Assembly (NCBI RefSeq): GCF_000174355.1
Contig: NZ_ACIS01000003.1
Coordinates: 248,001-312,000, forward strand
DNA length: 64,000 nucleotides
DNA from: Pseudogulbenkiania ferrooxidans 2002
GTDB taxonomy: Bacteria; Pseudomonadota; Gammaproteobacteria; Burkholderiales; Chromobacteriaceae
Direction of reading: 5' to 3'
Shown: in pieces, positions 23,634 to 32,564 of the stretch
Layout of the letters: each line of letters opens with the position of its first letter
How positions within the stretch are numbered: the first letter of the stretch is position 1
Position numbers and translations under genes: made by a program
Notes under the pieces: model-generated
Told to the model about the DNA's origin: nothing
The model's input: only the letters and a program-made list of their open reading frames with translations
The model's database searches: none

Positions 23634-26468
23634 TCAGCCGGGGCGGCGCGTGGCGCGGTCCACCAGGTACATCAGGTGCTGGTAGGGAATGCCGGCGTGT
23701 TCCGACAGCCCGATCTCGCAGGTGGCGCTGGTGGAGAAGCCGCCGCAGCAGCCGTCCACCTGCTCCTTCAGCCCAGTCAGCGCCGAGGCGTTCAGTTCCG
23801 GATAGGTGAAGCCCTTGTCGCCGGCGAAACCGCAGCAGGTGATGCCGGCGGGCTCGGTGACCCGGCTCGAGCAGCGCCGCGCCAGCGCGTTGAGCGTCGC
23901 GCCTTGGCCCAGCTTCTTCATCGAGCACACCACGTGCAGCGCCACGTGCTCGTCGAGCGGGGTGAAGTGCAGGTGGGCGGCGGCCTCGGTCTCGATGAAG
24001 GTGGTGACGTCGACGATGCGCAGACGCGCATCCTGGATGCCCTCCAGCATCGCCGCGGTGCACACGCCGTTGTCGACGATCACCGGCCAGCGGCCGTTGT
24101 CGCTCGCCGTCAACAGCGCCGCCTTGAGCTCGGCCAGCTTGGCGGCGGCGGCGTCCAGCGCCCCCTTCGACTTGAACGGCGTGCCGCAGCACAGATTGTC
24201 CAAACCCGCCGGGTAGAGCAGCTGGTAGCCCGCCTTGCCCAGCACCGAGGCCACCACCTCGTTGAGCGGGCGCGGGTCGGGCATGGCGCCGGACGGGGCG
24301 AAGGTGCGGGTGAGGCAGGACGGCAGGTACACCACCTTGCGCGCGCTGCCGGCGGTGCCGGCGCCCAGGCGCGGCTTGGCCGCCGCGCGCGGGAAGTACG
24401 GCGTCCAGTGCGGCACGCGCCGGCCGAACACGCGGCGCAGGCCGCGCATCACCGCCCCGGTGGCGGCGTCGCCGGCCACGGTGTGGGTCGCGTCGAGCAG
24501 CGTGAGGCCGAGCCGCGCCCCGCGCGTGGCGCTGTCGTAGTGTCCGGCCAGCCAGTTTGCCGCCGCCCAGCCGGTGTCGCTCTGGTGGCCCTGGCGGATC
24601 TGCGTGGTCAGCTTGCCGGTGTTGATGCCGACCGGGCAGGCGGTTTCGCACAGGCCGCAGGTGGTACAGGTGTCGTCGCCGGCGTACTGGTACAGCGCCT
24701 CCAGCTCGGCCAGGCGGTCCGGCGCGTCCCCGGCGCTGCGCAGCGCCGCCATCTCGCGGTTGGCGACGATGCGCTGGCGCGGCGTCAGGGTGATGGCGCG
24801 GCTCGGGCACATCACTTCGCAGAAGCCGCACTCGATGCACTTGTCGACCAGCGCGTCGACCACCGGGATCGGCTTGAGGTCCTTGACGTGCAGCAGCGCG
24901 TCGCTGGTCAGGATCACGTCCGGGTTGAGAATGCCCTGCGGGTCGAAGATCGCCTTGATCTCCTGCATCACGCGGTACGCCACCGGCCCCCATTCCATCT
25001 CCACGAACGGCGCCATGTTGCGGCCGGTGCCGTGCTCGGCCTTGACCGCGCCCTCGTAGTCCACCGCCACCAGCCGGCATACCGCCTCGATGAAGGCCTC
25101 GTAGCGCGCGACTTCTTCGGCACCGGAGAAGTTGGGGGTGAACACGAAGTGCAGGTTGCCCTCCAGGGCGTGGCCGAAGATGATCGCCTCGTCGTAGTGG
25201 AACTGTTTGAACAGCGCCTGCAGGGCCAGCGTGCCTTCGGCCAGGTGCTCGATCGGGAACGCCACGTCCTCGATGATCACCGTGGTCTCGGCGGCGCGCA
25301 TTGCGCCGACGCTGGGGAACATGCCCTTGCGGATGTTCCACAGCTGGGTGTACTCGCTGACGACGTCGGTGAAGGCCACCCCGGTCAGGGTGTCGATGTG
25401 GCCGATGAAGCCGGCGATCGCCGCGGTGTTGGCGGCCAGCGCGGCCGGGTCGGCGGCGCGGGTCTCGATCAGGATCGCGGCGGCGTCCTCCGACAGCGTC
25501 TTGATCAGCGCCGGCACGCCGGCCTTGTTCTCCACCGAGCGCAGGCTGGCACGGTCCAGCAGCTCCGCCGCGGCCACCACGTCCTTGTGCTGCGCCAGCA
25601 CCTGTACCGCATCGCAGGCGGCCTTGATGGTAGGGTAGAACACCAGGGCCGAGGCCTTGTGCGGGTGCTCCACCACGGTGTGGTAGGTCACCTCGGAGAC
25701 GAAGGCCAGCGTGCCTTCGCTGCCGACGATGAGGCGGGTGAGGATGTCGAGCGGGTCGGTGAAGTCCACCAGGGCGTTCAGGCTGTAGCCGGTGGTGTTC
25801 TTCATCTTGTACTTGCGGCGGATGCGGGCGGCCAGTTCGGCGTCGTCCCGCACCCGCGCCGCGAGCGCCGCCAGTTGCCCGAGCAGGCCGGCGTGGCTGG
25901 CGCGGAACGCCGCCACGCTGGCGGCGTCGGCGGTGTCGAGCACGCTGCCGTCGGCCAGCACCACGCGGATCGCGCGCAGCGTCTGGTAGCTGTTCTGCGC
26001 CGTGCCGCAGCACATGCCGCTGGAGTTGTTGTTGACGATGCCGCCGATCATGGCCGAGTTGATCGTCGCCGGGTCCGGGCCGATCTTGCGTCCGAACGGC
26101 GCCAGCGCGGCGTTGGCGGCGGCGCCGACCACGCCCGGCTGCAGGCGGATCGCCGCGCCGTTCTCCAGCACCTCCAGCCCCTTCCAGCCGTAGCTCGCCA
26201 CCACCAGGATCGAGTCGCTGACGGCCTGGCCGGAGAGCGAGGTGCCGGCGGCGCGGAAGGTGACGGGCAGCACGAATTCCGCCGCCAGCGCCAGGATGGC
26301 CTGCACCTCGGCCTCGGACTGGGTCTTGACCACGATCTTGGGCGTCAGCCGGTAGCAGGAGGCGTCGGTGCCGTAGGCCAGCGTGGAGAGCGGATCGGTG
26401 TAGATCCGCCGCGGCTCGATCTGCTCCTGCAAGCGGTGGTGAAACTCGCGATACGCTCCCTGCAACAT
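23634..26468 (-). CDS. FAD- and Fe-S-binding D-lactate dehydrogenase-type enzyme
   Basis: The 944-residue protein fuses three parts. A PCMH-type FAD domain comes first (about residues 35-250, with TFRAAGTSLSGQAVSDS and GGIVNNNSSGM). An FAD-oxidase C domain follows (to about 530, with HALEGNLHFVF and AEHGTGRNMAPF). The last part is a GlpC/LldE-like electron-transfer part with two 4Fe-4S motifs, CIECGFCEVMCP (about 543) and CTTCGLCETACP (about 603), and two CCG domains (CCGTPFKSKG about 759, CCGFAGDKG about 881). This layout matches the NAD-independent D-lactate dehydrogenases of pseudomonads and neisseriae. A glycolate or 2-hydroxyglutarate substrate is possible. GAGGAGA before the ATG supports the start. 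Confidence 0.85.
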   Translation of the reverse strand: MLQGAYREFHHRLQEQIEPRRIYTDPLSTLAYGTDASCYRLTPKIVVKTQSEAEVQAILALAAEFVLPVTFRAAGTSLSGQAVSDSILVVASYGWKGLEVLENGAAIRLQPGVVGAAANAALAPFGRKIGPDPATINSAMIGGIVNNNSSGMCCGTAQNSYQTLRAIRVVLADGSVLDTADAASVAAFRASHAGLLGQLAALAARVRDDAELAARIRRKYKMKNTTGYSLNALVDFTDPLDILTRLIVGSEGTLAFVSEVTYHTVVEHPHKASALVFYPTIKAACDAVQVLAQHKDVVAAAELLDRASLRSVENKAGVPALIKTLSEDAAAILIETRAADPAALAANTAAIAGFIGHIDTLTGVAFTDVVSEYTQLWNIRKGMFPSVGAMRAAETTVIIEDVAFPIEHLAEGTLALQALFKQFHYDEAIIFGHALEGNLHFVFTPNFSGAEEVARYEAFIEAVCRLVAVDYEGAVKAEHGTGRNMAPFVEMEWGPVAYRVMQEIKAIFDPQGILNPDVILTSDALLHVKDLKPIPVVDALVDKCIECGFCEVMCPSRAITLTPRQRIVANREMAALRSAGDAPDRLAELEALYQYAGDDTCTTCGLCETACPVGINTGKLTTQIRQGHQSDTGWAAANWLAGHYDSATRGARLGLTLLDATHTVAGDAATGAVMRGLRRVFGRRVPHWTPYFPRAAAKPRLGAGTAGSARKVVYLPSCLTRTFAPSGAMPDPRPLNEVVASVLGKAGYQLLYPAGLDNLCCGTPFKSKGALDAAAAKLAELKAALLTASDNGRWPVIVDNGVCTAAMLEGIQDARLRIVDVTTFIETEAAAHLHFTPLDEHVALHVVCSMKKLGQGATLNALARRCSSRVTEPAGITCCGFAGDKGFTYPELNASALTGLKEQVDGCCGGFSTSATCEIGLSEHAGIPYQHLMYLVDRATRRPG

Positions 26469-26654
26469 GGCCCTGTCTCCTCCTGCGTAGCGGACCGCCA
26501 GCGCCCGTACGCGTTCTATCGTGTCGATGAACGCGATGGTGCCACATTTCATCCTTCGGCCCATCAAGGGATAGCCCTTGGTCCGGTGCGGTCTTGCCGC
26601 CAGCGCGGCACGGCTGCTAGGCTCACGGCTGACACTTCGGGAAAAGGAGACGAC

Positions 26655-27206
26655 ATGCTGATGCAACGCGACAAGGCCACGCTGCTGGTGGTGGACATCC
26701 AGCAGAAACTGGTGCCGGCGGTGATCGATCCCGATGGGGTGGTGGCACGGGTGCGCTGGCTGCTCGGCGTGGCCCACGACACCGGCCTGCCGGTGGTGTT
26801 TTCCGAACAGTATCCGCAGGGCCTCGGCCACACCGTGCCGGAACTGCTGGCGGCCGCCCCCGCCGCCCCCGTGGTGGCGAAGCGGCATTTCTCCTGCGTC
26901 GCCGGCGACTGCCTGCCGGAGACGCTGCTGACGCGCGACCAGGTCATCGTCTGCGGCATGGAAACCCACGTCTGCGTGCTGCAGACGGTGCTGGAATTGC
27001 TGGCGGCGGGAAAACAGGTGTTCGTGGTGGCCGACGCGGTGACGAGCCGCTCGGCGCGCGATCTCGAACTCGGCCTGCAACGCATGCGCGACGCCGGCGC
27101 GGTGCTGGTGAGCCGCGAGATGGTGCTGTTCGAAATGCTGCGCGAAGCCGGCTCCGAGCTGTTCCGCAGCATGAGCAAGCGCTATCTGCAGGGCGTACAA
27201 CCCTGA
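26655..27206 (+). CDS. Isochorismatase-family cysteine hydrolase
   Basis: The 183-residue protein has the catalytic triad of the family: Asp in LLVVDIQQKL (about residue 14), Lys in VVAKRHFSC (about 76) and Cys in CGMETHVCVLQTVLELL (about 107). It is close to the stand-alone YcaC/hydrolase group rather than to EntB. GAAAAGGAG precedes the start. The gene is divergent from the D-lactate dehydrogenase gene and ends in a hairpin made of two candidate uptake sequences. Confidence 0.87.
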   Translation: MLMQRDKATLLVVDIQQKLVPAVIDPDGVVARVRWLLGVAHDTGLPVVFSEQYPQGLGHTVPELLAAAPAAPVVAKRHFSCVAGDCLPETLLTRDQVIVCGMETHVCVLQTVLELLAAGKQVFVVADAVTSRSARDLELGLQRMRDAGAVLVSREMVLFEMLREAGSELFRSMSKRYLQGVQP

Positions 27207-27251
27207 GGCGGAAAGGTCATTCGGGACGAGACGGCGGGCCAGAAAAAACGA

Positions 27252-27290
27252 AAGGTTGGCCGAAGCGGCTTCGGCCAACCTTGTCTTTCT
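27252..27290 (+). terminator. Terminator built from two inverted candidate uptake sequences
   Basis: AAGGTTGGCCGAAG (27252-27265) and its reverse complement (27269-27282) form a perfect 14-base stem with a three-base loop, followed by TTGTCTTTCT. The pair is made of two full AGGTTGGCCGAA copies facing each other, the same use that Neisseria makes of its uptake sequences. Confidence 0.85.
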
Positions 27291-27794
27291 CGAGATGACG
27301 GCTGAGCCGTTCTAGTTCTCCTCTATTACTTCCACTTCCGGCCCTGTCGAGCAGAAGTGCAGACTTGGCTCTGCTGCATGCACTACCATGGTGCATTCAT
27401 CACCATAACGACGCAGGAAAAGGCGCCAAACAGGTGCAACCCTCCCCTTTACCCCGCATCGAAGCGGCGGCACGCTGGATAACCACAGCCTATTAAGCAA
27501 AAATCGTGCCAGGACATCTGTAAACGGCCGGCCAAGGCATCCCCAGCGCGTCAGTCCTTTCTTCAACGCCCTGCGGCCATGTGCTGACGGCGACCGACAC
27601 GCTGCCACGAGCCCACGGCCCACGACTTCAATGACTGCCCTGCACCGCCTCCGGAGCAGAGTCCGCAGCGAAACGGTTGCTGCCAACACGATGGTAAACT
27701 ACCGCCGAGATCCCACTCGAGGCATGCTGAGCGCCGGCAGGGCTGGCGCCAGCAGCGAGCGCCCCGACACCCCGATAACATCAAGGAAAAAGCA
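27291..27794. other. 504-base stretch without a convincing gene
   Basis: Composition is less GC-rich than the surroundings. The only sizeable open frame (minus strand, 27312-27689) starts with an unlikely N-terminus rich in Arg and Leu, has no ribosome site and shows no family feature. The last 100 bases form the upstream region of the DUF2322 gene. I see no repeat or RNA gene; it may hold decayed coding sequence. Confidence 0.5.
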
Positions 27795-28130
27795 ATGACC
27801 ACATCCGCCAGCTTCAAGGACATTCTGGCCACTCTGCCCGACACCGCCGGCATCGCCGCACTGGTGCTGCTCGACGAACACGACGAACCGCAGGCTCGCC
27901 TGGAAAACCAGCCCGGTACCGCCGGCTCGGTCAAGGTCTACTACGCGCTGGTGCAGCGCTTCGGCCACATCGACCGCACCGCGGCCGCAGAAGGGCTGGC
28001 GCTCTACGCCGAGCACACCGCCGACGCCCGGCTCAACCCCGGCAAGCACCCCAATATCGACCGCCTGCTGGCCATCGCCGAAGCAGGCGCCCCCGGCCTC
28101 AAGGCGCGCCTCGTACTGCAGGGCGACTGA
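27795..28130 (+). CDS. DUF2322-family small protein
   Basis: The 111-residue soluble protein contains LVLLDEHDEPQARLENQPG, SVKVYYALVQRFGHID and AAAEGLALYAEHTADARLNPGKHPNIDRLLAI. I associate this arrangement with the uncharacterised DUF2322 family of betaproteobacteria. AAGGAAAAAGCA precedes the ATG. It is convergent with the ribosomal operon, from which a bidirectional terminator separates it. No function is known to me. Confidence 0.7.
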   Translation: MTTSASFKDILATLPDTAGIAALVLLDEHDEPQARLENQPGTAGSVKVYYALVQRFGHIDRTAAAEGLALYAEHTADARLNPGKHPNIDRLLAIAEAGAPGLKARLVLQGD

Positions 28131-28160
28131 ACACCTCCGGCCGCGGCGGCCAAACATGAA

Positions 28161-28186
28161 AAAAGCCCGCACATGTGCGGGCTTTT
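28161..28186. terminator. Bidirectional terminator between DUF2322 gene and rplI
   Basis: A perfect palindrome with a GCCCGCACA/TGTGCGGGC stem, flanked by A on the left and T on the right, serves both convergent transcripts. Confidence 0.9.
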
Positions 28187-28210
28187 TGACGATTCCGGTA
28201 TAACCGGGAA

Positions 28211-28660
28211 TCAGGCTTCCGGTACCACGACAACCTTGATCGCCACAACCACGTCGTGGTGCAGGGCGACTTCCAGGTCGTATTCACCGATGGCCTTCAG
28301 CTGGCCGTTCGGCAGGCGAACTTCGAAACGCTTCACCGGCACGCCGAAGGCGGTCACGGCTTCAGCGATGTCGACGTTGGTTACGGAGCCGAACAGACGG
28401 CCATCCACACCGGCCTTCTGGGCGATGGTGATGGTAGCGTCGGTCAGCTTCTCGGCACGAGCCTGAGCGTCGGCCAGGATTTCGGCTTGCTTGGCTTCCA
28501 GTTCGGCGCGGCGAGCTTCGAAAGCTTCCAGGTTGGCGGCGTTGGCACGCTTGGCCTTGCCCTGCGGGATCAGGAAGTTACGAGCGTAACCGTCCTTGAC
28601 CTTAACCACGTCACCCAGTTGACCCAGGTTGGCCACTTTTTCGAGCAGAATGATTTGCAT
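28211..28660 (-). CDS. rplI: 50S ribosomal protein L9
   Basis: The 149-residue protein has the L9 N-terminal motif [36 protein letters not shown], the long connecting helix (about residues 40-75) and the C-terminal domain with [16 protein letters not shown]. It is last in the rpsF-priB-rpsR-rplI operon, 21 bases after rpsR. Confidence 0.98.
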   Translation of the reverse strand: MQIILLEKVANLGQLGDVVKVKDGYARNFLIPQGKAKRANAANLEAFEARRAELEAKQAEILADAQARAEKLTDATITIAQKAGVDGRLFGSVTNVDIAEAVTAFGVPVKRFEVRLPNGQLKAIGEYDLEVALHHDVVVAIKVVVVPEA

Positions 28661-28681
28661 CTTGTCGTATCCTTTCCCGGC

Positions 28682-28909
28682 TTAGTGTTGGTCGGTGTAC
28701 GGCAGGAAGGCCAGGAAACGCGCGCGCTTGATCGCGGTGGTCAGCTGACGCTGATAACGGGCCTTGGTACCGGTGATGCGGGACGGGATGATCTTGCCGT
28801 TTTCGGCGATGAAATCCTTCAGGAGATCAACGGATTTGTAGTCGATTTCCTTGATGCCTTCTGCCGTGAAACGGCAGAACTTCTTGCGCTTGAAGAGTTG
28901 ACGAGCCAT
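28682..28909 (-). CDS. rpsR: 30S ribosomal protein S18
   Basis: The 75-residue protein starts [18 protein letters not shown] and contains [13 protein letters not shown] and the [22 protein letters not shown] tail typical of S18, which binds next to S6 on the small subunit. It follows priB by five bases. Confidence 0.98.
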   Translation of the reverse strand: MARQLFKRKKFCRFTAEGIKEIDYKSVDLLKDFIAENGKIIPSRITGTKARYQRQLTTAIKRARFLAFLPYTDQH

Positions 28910-28914
28910 TTTGA

Positions 28915-29214
28915 CTAACCTTTTACAAATTCAACGTGTTCGATATGCAGTACTAACCGCGGGTTGCGCAGGCTGCGCTGGCTGAGGAAACCGCTGACGG
29001 TGACCATCTTGCCTGCCAGACTGCCGGAAAACTTCCGGGCCGCTTCGCCGATCAGGAGTGCCTGCACTTCGCAGCTCACATCCCTTTCGAACCCCGCTTC
29101 ACGCTGCCGGGACTGATGCCTGAGCCACATTTCCAGCACCGGCAGGCCGGCGGGGGTGTATCTCAGGGCGTCTTCGCGTTCGACAGCGGCGGTCAGTACC
29201 AGCTGGTTCTGCAA
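28915..29214 (-). CDS. priB: Primosomal replication protein N (PriB)
   Basis: The 99-residue single-stranded DNA-binding protein has an OB fold ([57 protein letters not shown]). With PriA it restarts stalled replication forks. Its place between rpsF and rpsR is the ancestral arrangement in beta- and gammaproteobacteria and supports the identification. Confidence 0.95.
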   Translation of the reverse strand: MQNQLVLTAAVEREDALRYTPAGLPVLEMWLRHQSRQREAGFERDVSCEVQALLIGEAARKFSGSLAGKMVTVSGFLSQRSLRNPRLVLHIEHVEFVKG

Positions 29215-29227
29215 GGTGGAGTCGCGA

Positions 29228-29605
29228 TCAGGCAGCGACTTCAGCCTCGGCGGCCGGCTGTTGCGGTTCCAGCAGATTCTTGGCCTTCTCGTCCTTCATC
29301 ATCGGGGACGCTTCGGTCACGGCGCGGTCCAGCTTGATGGTCAGGTGGCGCAGAACGGCGTCGTTGAATTTGAACGCGTGTTCGATCTCGGCCAGGGTCT
29401 CTGCTTGGCACTCGACGTTCATCAGAACGTAGTGAGCCTTGTGCAGCTTCTGGATCGGGTAAGCCAGTTGACGGCGGCCCCAGTCTTCCAGACGATGGAT
29501 CTTGCCTTCGGCGGCCAGAACCATGCCCTTGTAGCGCTCGATCATGGCCGGAACCTGTTCGCTCTGGTCCGGATGGACGATGAACACGATTTCGTAATGA
29601 CGCAT
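29228..29605 (-). CDS. rpsF: 30S ribosomal protein S6
   Basis: The 125-residue protein begins [21 protein letters not shown] and has the S6 features [22 protein letters not shown] and an acidic, Ala-rich tail ([10 protein letters not shown]). In E. coli this tail is modified with glutamates by RimK. It is the first gene of the operon; the S6:S18 pair can bind its own leader in many bacteria, but I could not confirm such a structure here. Confidence 0.98.
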   Translation of the reverse strand: MRHYEIVFIVHPDQSEQVPAMIERYKGMVLAAEGKIHRLEDWGRRQLAYPIQKLHKAHYVLMNVECQAETLAEIEHAFKFNDAVLRHLTIKLDRAVTEASPMMKDEKAKNLLEPQQPAAEAEVAA

Positions 29606-29700
29606 GTGAACTCCTTGTGGCTATAAAGCCTTTCCGCCATGCGGTAGCAGAAAGGCAAGGGTTGAGAACCGCAGAATTCTACGCACCTTTACCGGAGAGG

Positions 29701-29757
29701 GCAACGAAAAACAGCCGCCGCCCCATGGATTTGGGCCAGCGGCTGTGGCGTCGTTGC
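29701..29757 (-). terminator. Hairpin terminator behind the copper-chaperone gene
   Basis: ACAGCCGC (29711-29718) pairs with GCGGCTGT (29739-29746), and outer arms GCAACGA and TCGTTGC (29701-29707, 29751-29757) also pair. On the minus strand TTTTT follows the inner stem, so it would end transcripts coming from the copper cluster. Confidence 0.6.
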
Positions 29758-29779
29758 CGAAACGATCAAATCATGGGCG

Positions 29780-29902
29780 GCGCTTGTGAAAGAAATCGTC
29801 GCGAGCGACCCAAGGCCGGCTTGAGAAGCGCAGCCGTACAAATGGTACGGCGAGTATCGCAGGGCCGGGATTGGAGCGCGCAGCAGATTTATTCACAAGC
29901 GC
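29780..29902 (+). repeat. TIR element, family member 2
   Basis: Perfect 11-base terminal repeats (GCGCTTGTGAA at 29780-29790, TTCACAAGCGC at 29892-29902) bound 123 bases. Inside are GTCGCGAGCG...GAAGCGCAGC and GCGCGCAGCAG, matching the arms of the element at 40392-40561. The right end abuts the stop codon of the copper chaperone gene exactly. Confidence 0.65.
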
Positions 29903-30112
29903 TCAGCCGACCACGTCGTAGCCAGCGTCACTCACCGCCTCGGCCAGCATGCCGCGCGTCGGCATGCCGGCGTCGCACAACACTTCGACCTTGCCGCTCG
30001 CCAGGTCCACTTCCACCTGGCGCACCCCTTCCAACTGACCCAGGGCGTTCTTGATACTGTTGGCGCAACCGTTGCAGGTCATGCCCTCGACGTGCAGGAT
30101 GATTTTTTCCAT
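29903..30112 (-). CDS. copZ: CopZ-like copper chaperone
   Basis: The 69-residue heavy-metal-associated domain contains the metal site GMTCNGCANSI (CxxC, about residues 10-20) and the ferredoxin-like fold of Atx1/CopZ proteins (VEGMTCNGC, VRQVEVDLASGKVEVLCD, AVSDAGYDVVG). It binds Cu(I) and passes it to partners. It lies last in a minus-strand group with a CsoR-type regulator and a multicopper oxidase. Confidence 0.9.
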   Translation of the reverse strand: MEKIILHVEGMTCNGCANSIKNALGQLEGVRQVEVDLASGKVEVLCDAGMPTRGMLAEAVSDAGYDVVG

Positions 30113-30125
30113 GAAGCTTCCTTTC

Positions 30126-30437
30126 TCAGAATTTCTTGTAGCGTTCGATATCGCTCACCCGCCCGTTGCGGAAGGTGATGGTGGTGGTATGCGGCTCGAC
30201 GCCATCCGCGTACCAGGTCATGGACTTGCGGTCGCCGTAGGCAAAGCCATGCCGCGTGCGGTAACGGACCGAGCCGCCGTCGCTGACGTAGTCGGGCGGC
30301 CCGGTGAGCTCGAGCACCTCGGCCTCGCTCATGCCGGTGTCGAGCCGGATGAAGACGCTGAACGGAATCGGCGCCGCCAGCGCGGCGAGCGGCCCGCACC
30401 ACAGCGCGAGCATGAGCGCGCGCACCAGCCTGTCCAT
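30126..30437 (-). CDS. Small secreted protein, BamE/SmpA-like repeat
   Basis: The 103-residue product has a signal peptide (residues 1-22, ending LAALAAP). The mature domain contains RLDTGMSEAEVLELTGPPDYVSDG, the pattern seen at the start of small SmpA/BamE-type domains, then three strands (VRYRTRHGFAYGDRKSMTWYADG, TTTITFRNGRVSDIERY). The gene is 13 bases before copZ and probably co-transcribed. Function unknown. Confidence 0.65.
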   Translation of the reverse strand: MDRLVRALMLALWCGPLAALAAPIPFSVFIRLDTGMSEAEVLELTGPPDYVSDGGSVRYRTRHGFAYGDRKSMTWYADGVEPHTTTITFRNGRVSDIERYKKF

Positions 30438-30465
30438 GTTTACCTCCCGCCGCCCTGGGCGGCGT

Positions 30466-30630
30466 CATTCCAATGCGCCTTAGAAACGATAACTTTGGCG
30501 GCGGCGTTGCGCGGACCGCGTGCGAATCTATCGCAGAGATTCGCTCAGGGAGCACTTGCCGTACTACTTGTGCTGTCTGCGGCCCCGCTCACTTGCCTTC
30601 GCGTTCTCGTTCCTAATGCTTTTTGGAATC
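30466..30630. repeat. TIR element, family member 3 (CATTCCA type)
   Basis: Imperfect terminal repeats of about 28 bases, starting ATTCCA and including TAGAAACGATAAC on the left, face GTTCTCGTTCCTAATGC and TGGAATC on the right. The interior holds GCGTGCGAATCT and CGCTCAG, which also occur inverted in the element at 40392-40561. The right end overlaps the first bases of the csoR stop codon. Confidence 0.6.
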
Positions 30631-30937
30631 AGCGCACCTTCTTCACCACGTCGATCAGCTCGGTCACCACGCCGGTGGCGTCGCCGGCGCGCAGCGCCTG
30701 CGCCACGCAGCCCTTCATGTGGTTTTCCAACAGTTGCAGCGACACCGCGTCGAGCGCCGACTTCACCGCGGCGATCTGGGTCAGTACGTCGACACAGTAG
30801 CGGTCGCCGTCGATCATGCCGCTGATGCCGCGCACCTGCCCTTCGATCCGCGCCAGGCGCTTGAGCAAGGCGCTCTTGTTGGGCTGCACGACCAGCTTGT
30901 CGCTGCCTGGGGGTTCATGGTCACAGCACTGCTGCAT
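30629..30937 (-). CDS. csoR: CsoR/FrmR-family metal-sensing repressor
   Basis: The 102-residue four-helix protein has the family motif LLKRLARIEGQVRGISGMI and the Cu(I) site expected of CsoR: Cys in DRYCVDVLTQ (about residue 48), His and Cys in LENHMKGCV (about 73 and 77). This C-H-C set favours copper over formaldehyde or nickel. An additional Cys-Cys-His at the N-terminus (MQQCCDH) is unusual. A CsoR-type palindrome lies before the multicopper oxidase gene at 32565-32581. GGAGTC before the ATG supports the start. Confidence 0.85.
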   Translation of the reverse strand: MQQCCDHEPPGSDKLVVQPNKSALLKRLARIEGQVRGISGMIDGDRYCVDVLTQIAAVKSALDAVSLQLLENHMKGCVAQALRAGDATGVVTELIDVVKKVR

Positions 30938-31033
30938 GACGACTCCTTGGAGGGAAAGGCAATCCGGCATTGTGACGTATCCGGCGCCCCGGTCAAAGGG
31001 CGCCCCCTGTTATCAGTTTAGGCCGGCGGCCAC

Positions 31034-32533
31034 TCAGGCGCGCACCAGCAACTGTCCCATCATGCCCTGGTCCTCGTGCTCCAGAATATGGCAGTGGAAC
31101 ATGCGCAGGCCGGGCAAATCCTGGCGGAAGCGCAGCCGCACGCTCTCGCCGGCGGCGACGTTGACCACGTCGTGCCAGGCCAGGAACGGCTCGTCACGCC
31201 ACTGGCCGTCCTCGGTGCGCGCCAGCACCTGGAACTGCGTGCCGTGCAGGTGGAAGGGGTGGTCCATGTGGGCGTTGCCGACGATCTCCCACTCCTCCAC
31301 CTGGCCCACCTTGCCTTCGAAATCGATGCGCGCCATGTCGTAGGTCTTGCCGTTGATCAGGAACATCGCCTTCGGATCGGCCATGTTCTCGGAGAACTCC
31401 ACGCGCCGCTTCACGGCCGGCGCCGGCAGCGCCGGCACCTCGGCGAGACGGGCCGGCAACGGCGCACTGGTGCGGCGACCGTGACGGTTCAGCGTCATGA
31501 GCGGCAGCACCGTGTCTTGCTCCGGGTGCATCGCCTTGCCGCGCGCGTACGGCAGCGCCACCAGGCCGGGCGTCTGGCCGGCACCGAAACGCCCGGTCAC
31601 CACCAGCTCGGCGCGCTCGCCCGGCGACAGCAGCAGGTGCTCGATGCGGCGCGGCGAAGCGATGGCCCCGCCGTCGGTGCCGACCAGGTGCACCTCGTGC
31701 GCCGGCAGCGCGATCTTCAGGATGCGCGCGCTGGTGGCGTTCCACAGGCGCCAGCGCTGGCGTTCCCCCTCGGCCAGCGCCAGGGTTGGCCGAAGCGCGC
31801 CGTTGACCAGCACGAACTGGCCTTCGCGACCGTCGTGATGGTCGGCCATCGAGTTGGCAGCGATGCTGCCGTCGCCATCCAGCTTGAGGTCGGACAGCAC
31901 CAGCAACTGCTCGGGCAAGTGCGCCAGCGGGTCGTCGCGACGACGCACGATGAAGGTCCCGGCCAGCCCCATGTAGGCCTGCTGCCCGGTGTAGCCGTGC
32001 GGGTGCGGGTGGTACCAGTAGGTGCCGGCCGAGCCCTTGGGCAGGGTGAAACGGTAGTGGCGCGAAGCTCCCGGCGGCACCGGGTCGTGCGGGTTGCCGT
32101 CCTGCTCGGCCGGCACCGGCATGCCGTGCCAGTGGATGGTGGTGGGCTGGGCGAGCCGGTTGGTGAAGGCGATCTCGACCGTGTCCCCCTCGTAGGCCTC
32201 GATCAACGGCCCCGGCACGCTGCCGTTGTAGGCCCAGAACGTGGTCGGCTGGCGCCCCGGCAGCAGCGGCAGCTTGATCGGCGCGGCGACCAATTCGCCG
32301 CTCACGCCTCCGGCGCCGCCGCGATTGACGAGCCGCTGCAGCGGCGGCAGCGGCCGCCCTTCGGGCAGCGTGACGCCGCCGGCATCGCCTGCCATCGCGG
32401 CCATGTCATGGCCGGCATGCGCGCCATGGTCCATGCCCGGCATGGCGGGCGGGGTGGCGGCCCAGGCCTGGCGCACGATCAGCGGCAGGGCGGTCAGCCC
32501 CAGCGACAACTCCAGGAAACGACGACGGTGCAT
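31034..32533 (-). CDS. Periplasmic multicopper oxidase (CueO/CopA-like)
   Basis: The 499-residue protein has a Tat signal peptide (RRRFLELSLGL, cleavage about residue 25) and a His/Met-rich segment (about residues 31-47). Three cupredoxin domains follow, with all copper ligands: HWHG (about 134), YHPHPHG (about 176), HPFHLHG (about 434) and the HCHILEHEDQGMM block (about 481). Members oxidise Cu(I) and protect the periplasm. A near-uptake sequence (11 of 12) is at 31784-31795. It is the first gene behind a CsoR-type operator. Confidence 0.92.
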   Translation of the reverse strand: MHRRRFLELSLGLTALPLIVRQAWAATPPAMPGMDHGAHAGHDMAAMAGDAGGVTLPEGRPLPPLQRLVNRGGAGGVSGELVAAPIKLPLLPGRQPTTFWAYNGSVPGPLIEAYEGDTVEIAFTNRLAQPTTIHWHGMPVPAEQDGNPHDPVPPGASRHYRFTLPKGSAGTYWYHPHPHGYTGQQAYMGLAGTFIVRRRDDPLAHLPEQLLVLSDLKLDGDGSIAANSMADHHDGREGQFVLVNGALRPTLALAEGERQRWRLWNATSARILKIALPAHEVHLVGTDGGAIASPRRIEHLLLSPGERAELVVTGRFGAGQTPGLVALPYARGKAMHPEQDTVLPLMTLNRHGRRTSAPLPARLAEVPALPAPAVKRRVEFSENMADPKAMFLINGKTYDMARIDFEGKVGQVEEWEIVGNAHMDHPFHLHGTQFQVLARTEDGQWRDEPFLAWHDVVNVAAGESVRLRFRQDLPGLRMFHCHILEHEDQGMMGQLLVRA

Positions 32534-32564
32534 GCGGTTCTCCTTCTCGGTTCTCTCGAATCAT

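Noticed and set aside
23676-27206. Plus-strand open frame of 1176 residues across the D-lactate dehydrogenase gene
   Set aside because: Only its end, from 26655, is a real gene (isochorismatase); the rest is the antisense shadow of a clear flavoprotein.
27312-27689. Minus-strand open frame of 125 residues in the gene-free stretch
   Set aside because: No ribosome site, odd Arg/Leu-rich start and no recognised motif; kept only as a possible remnant.
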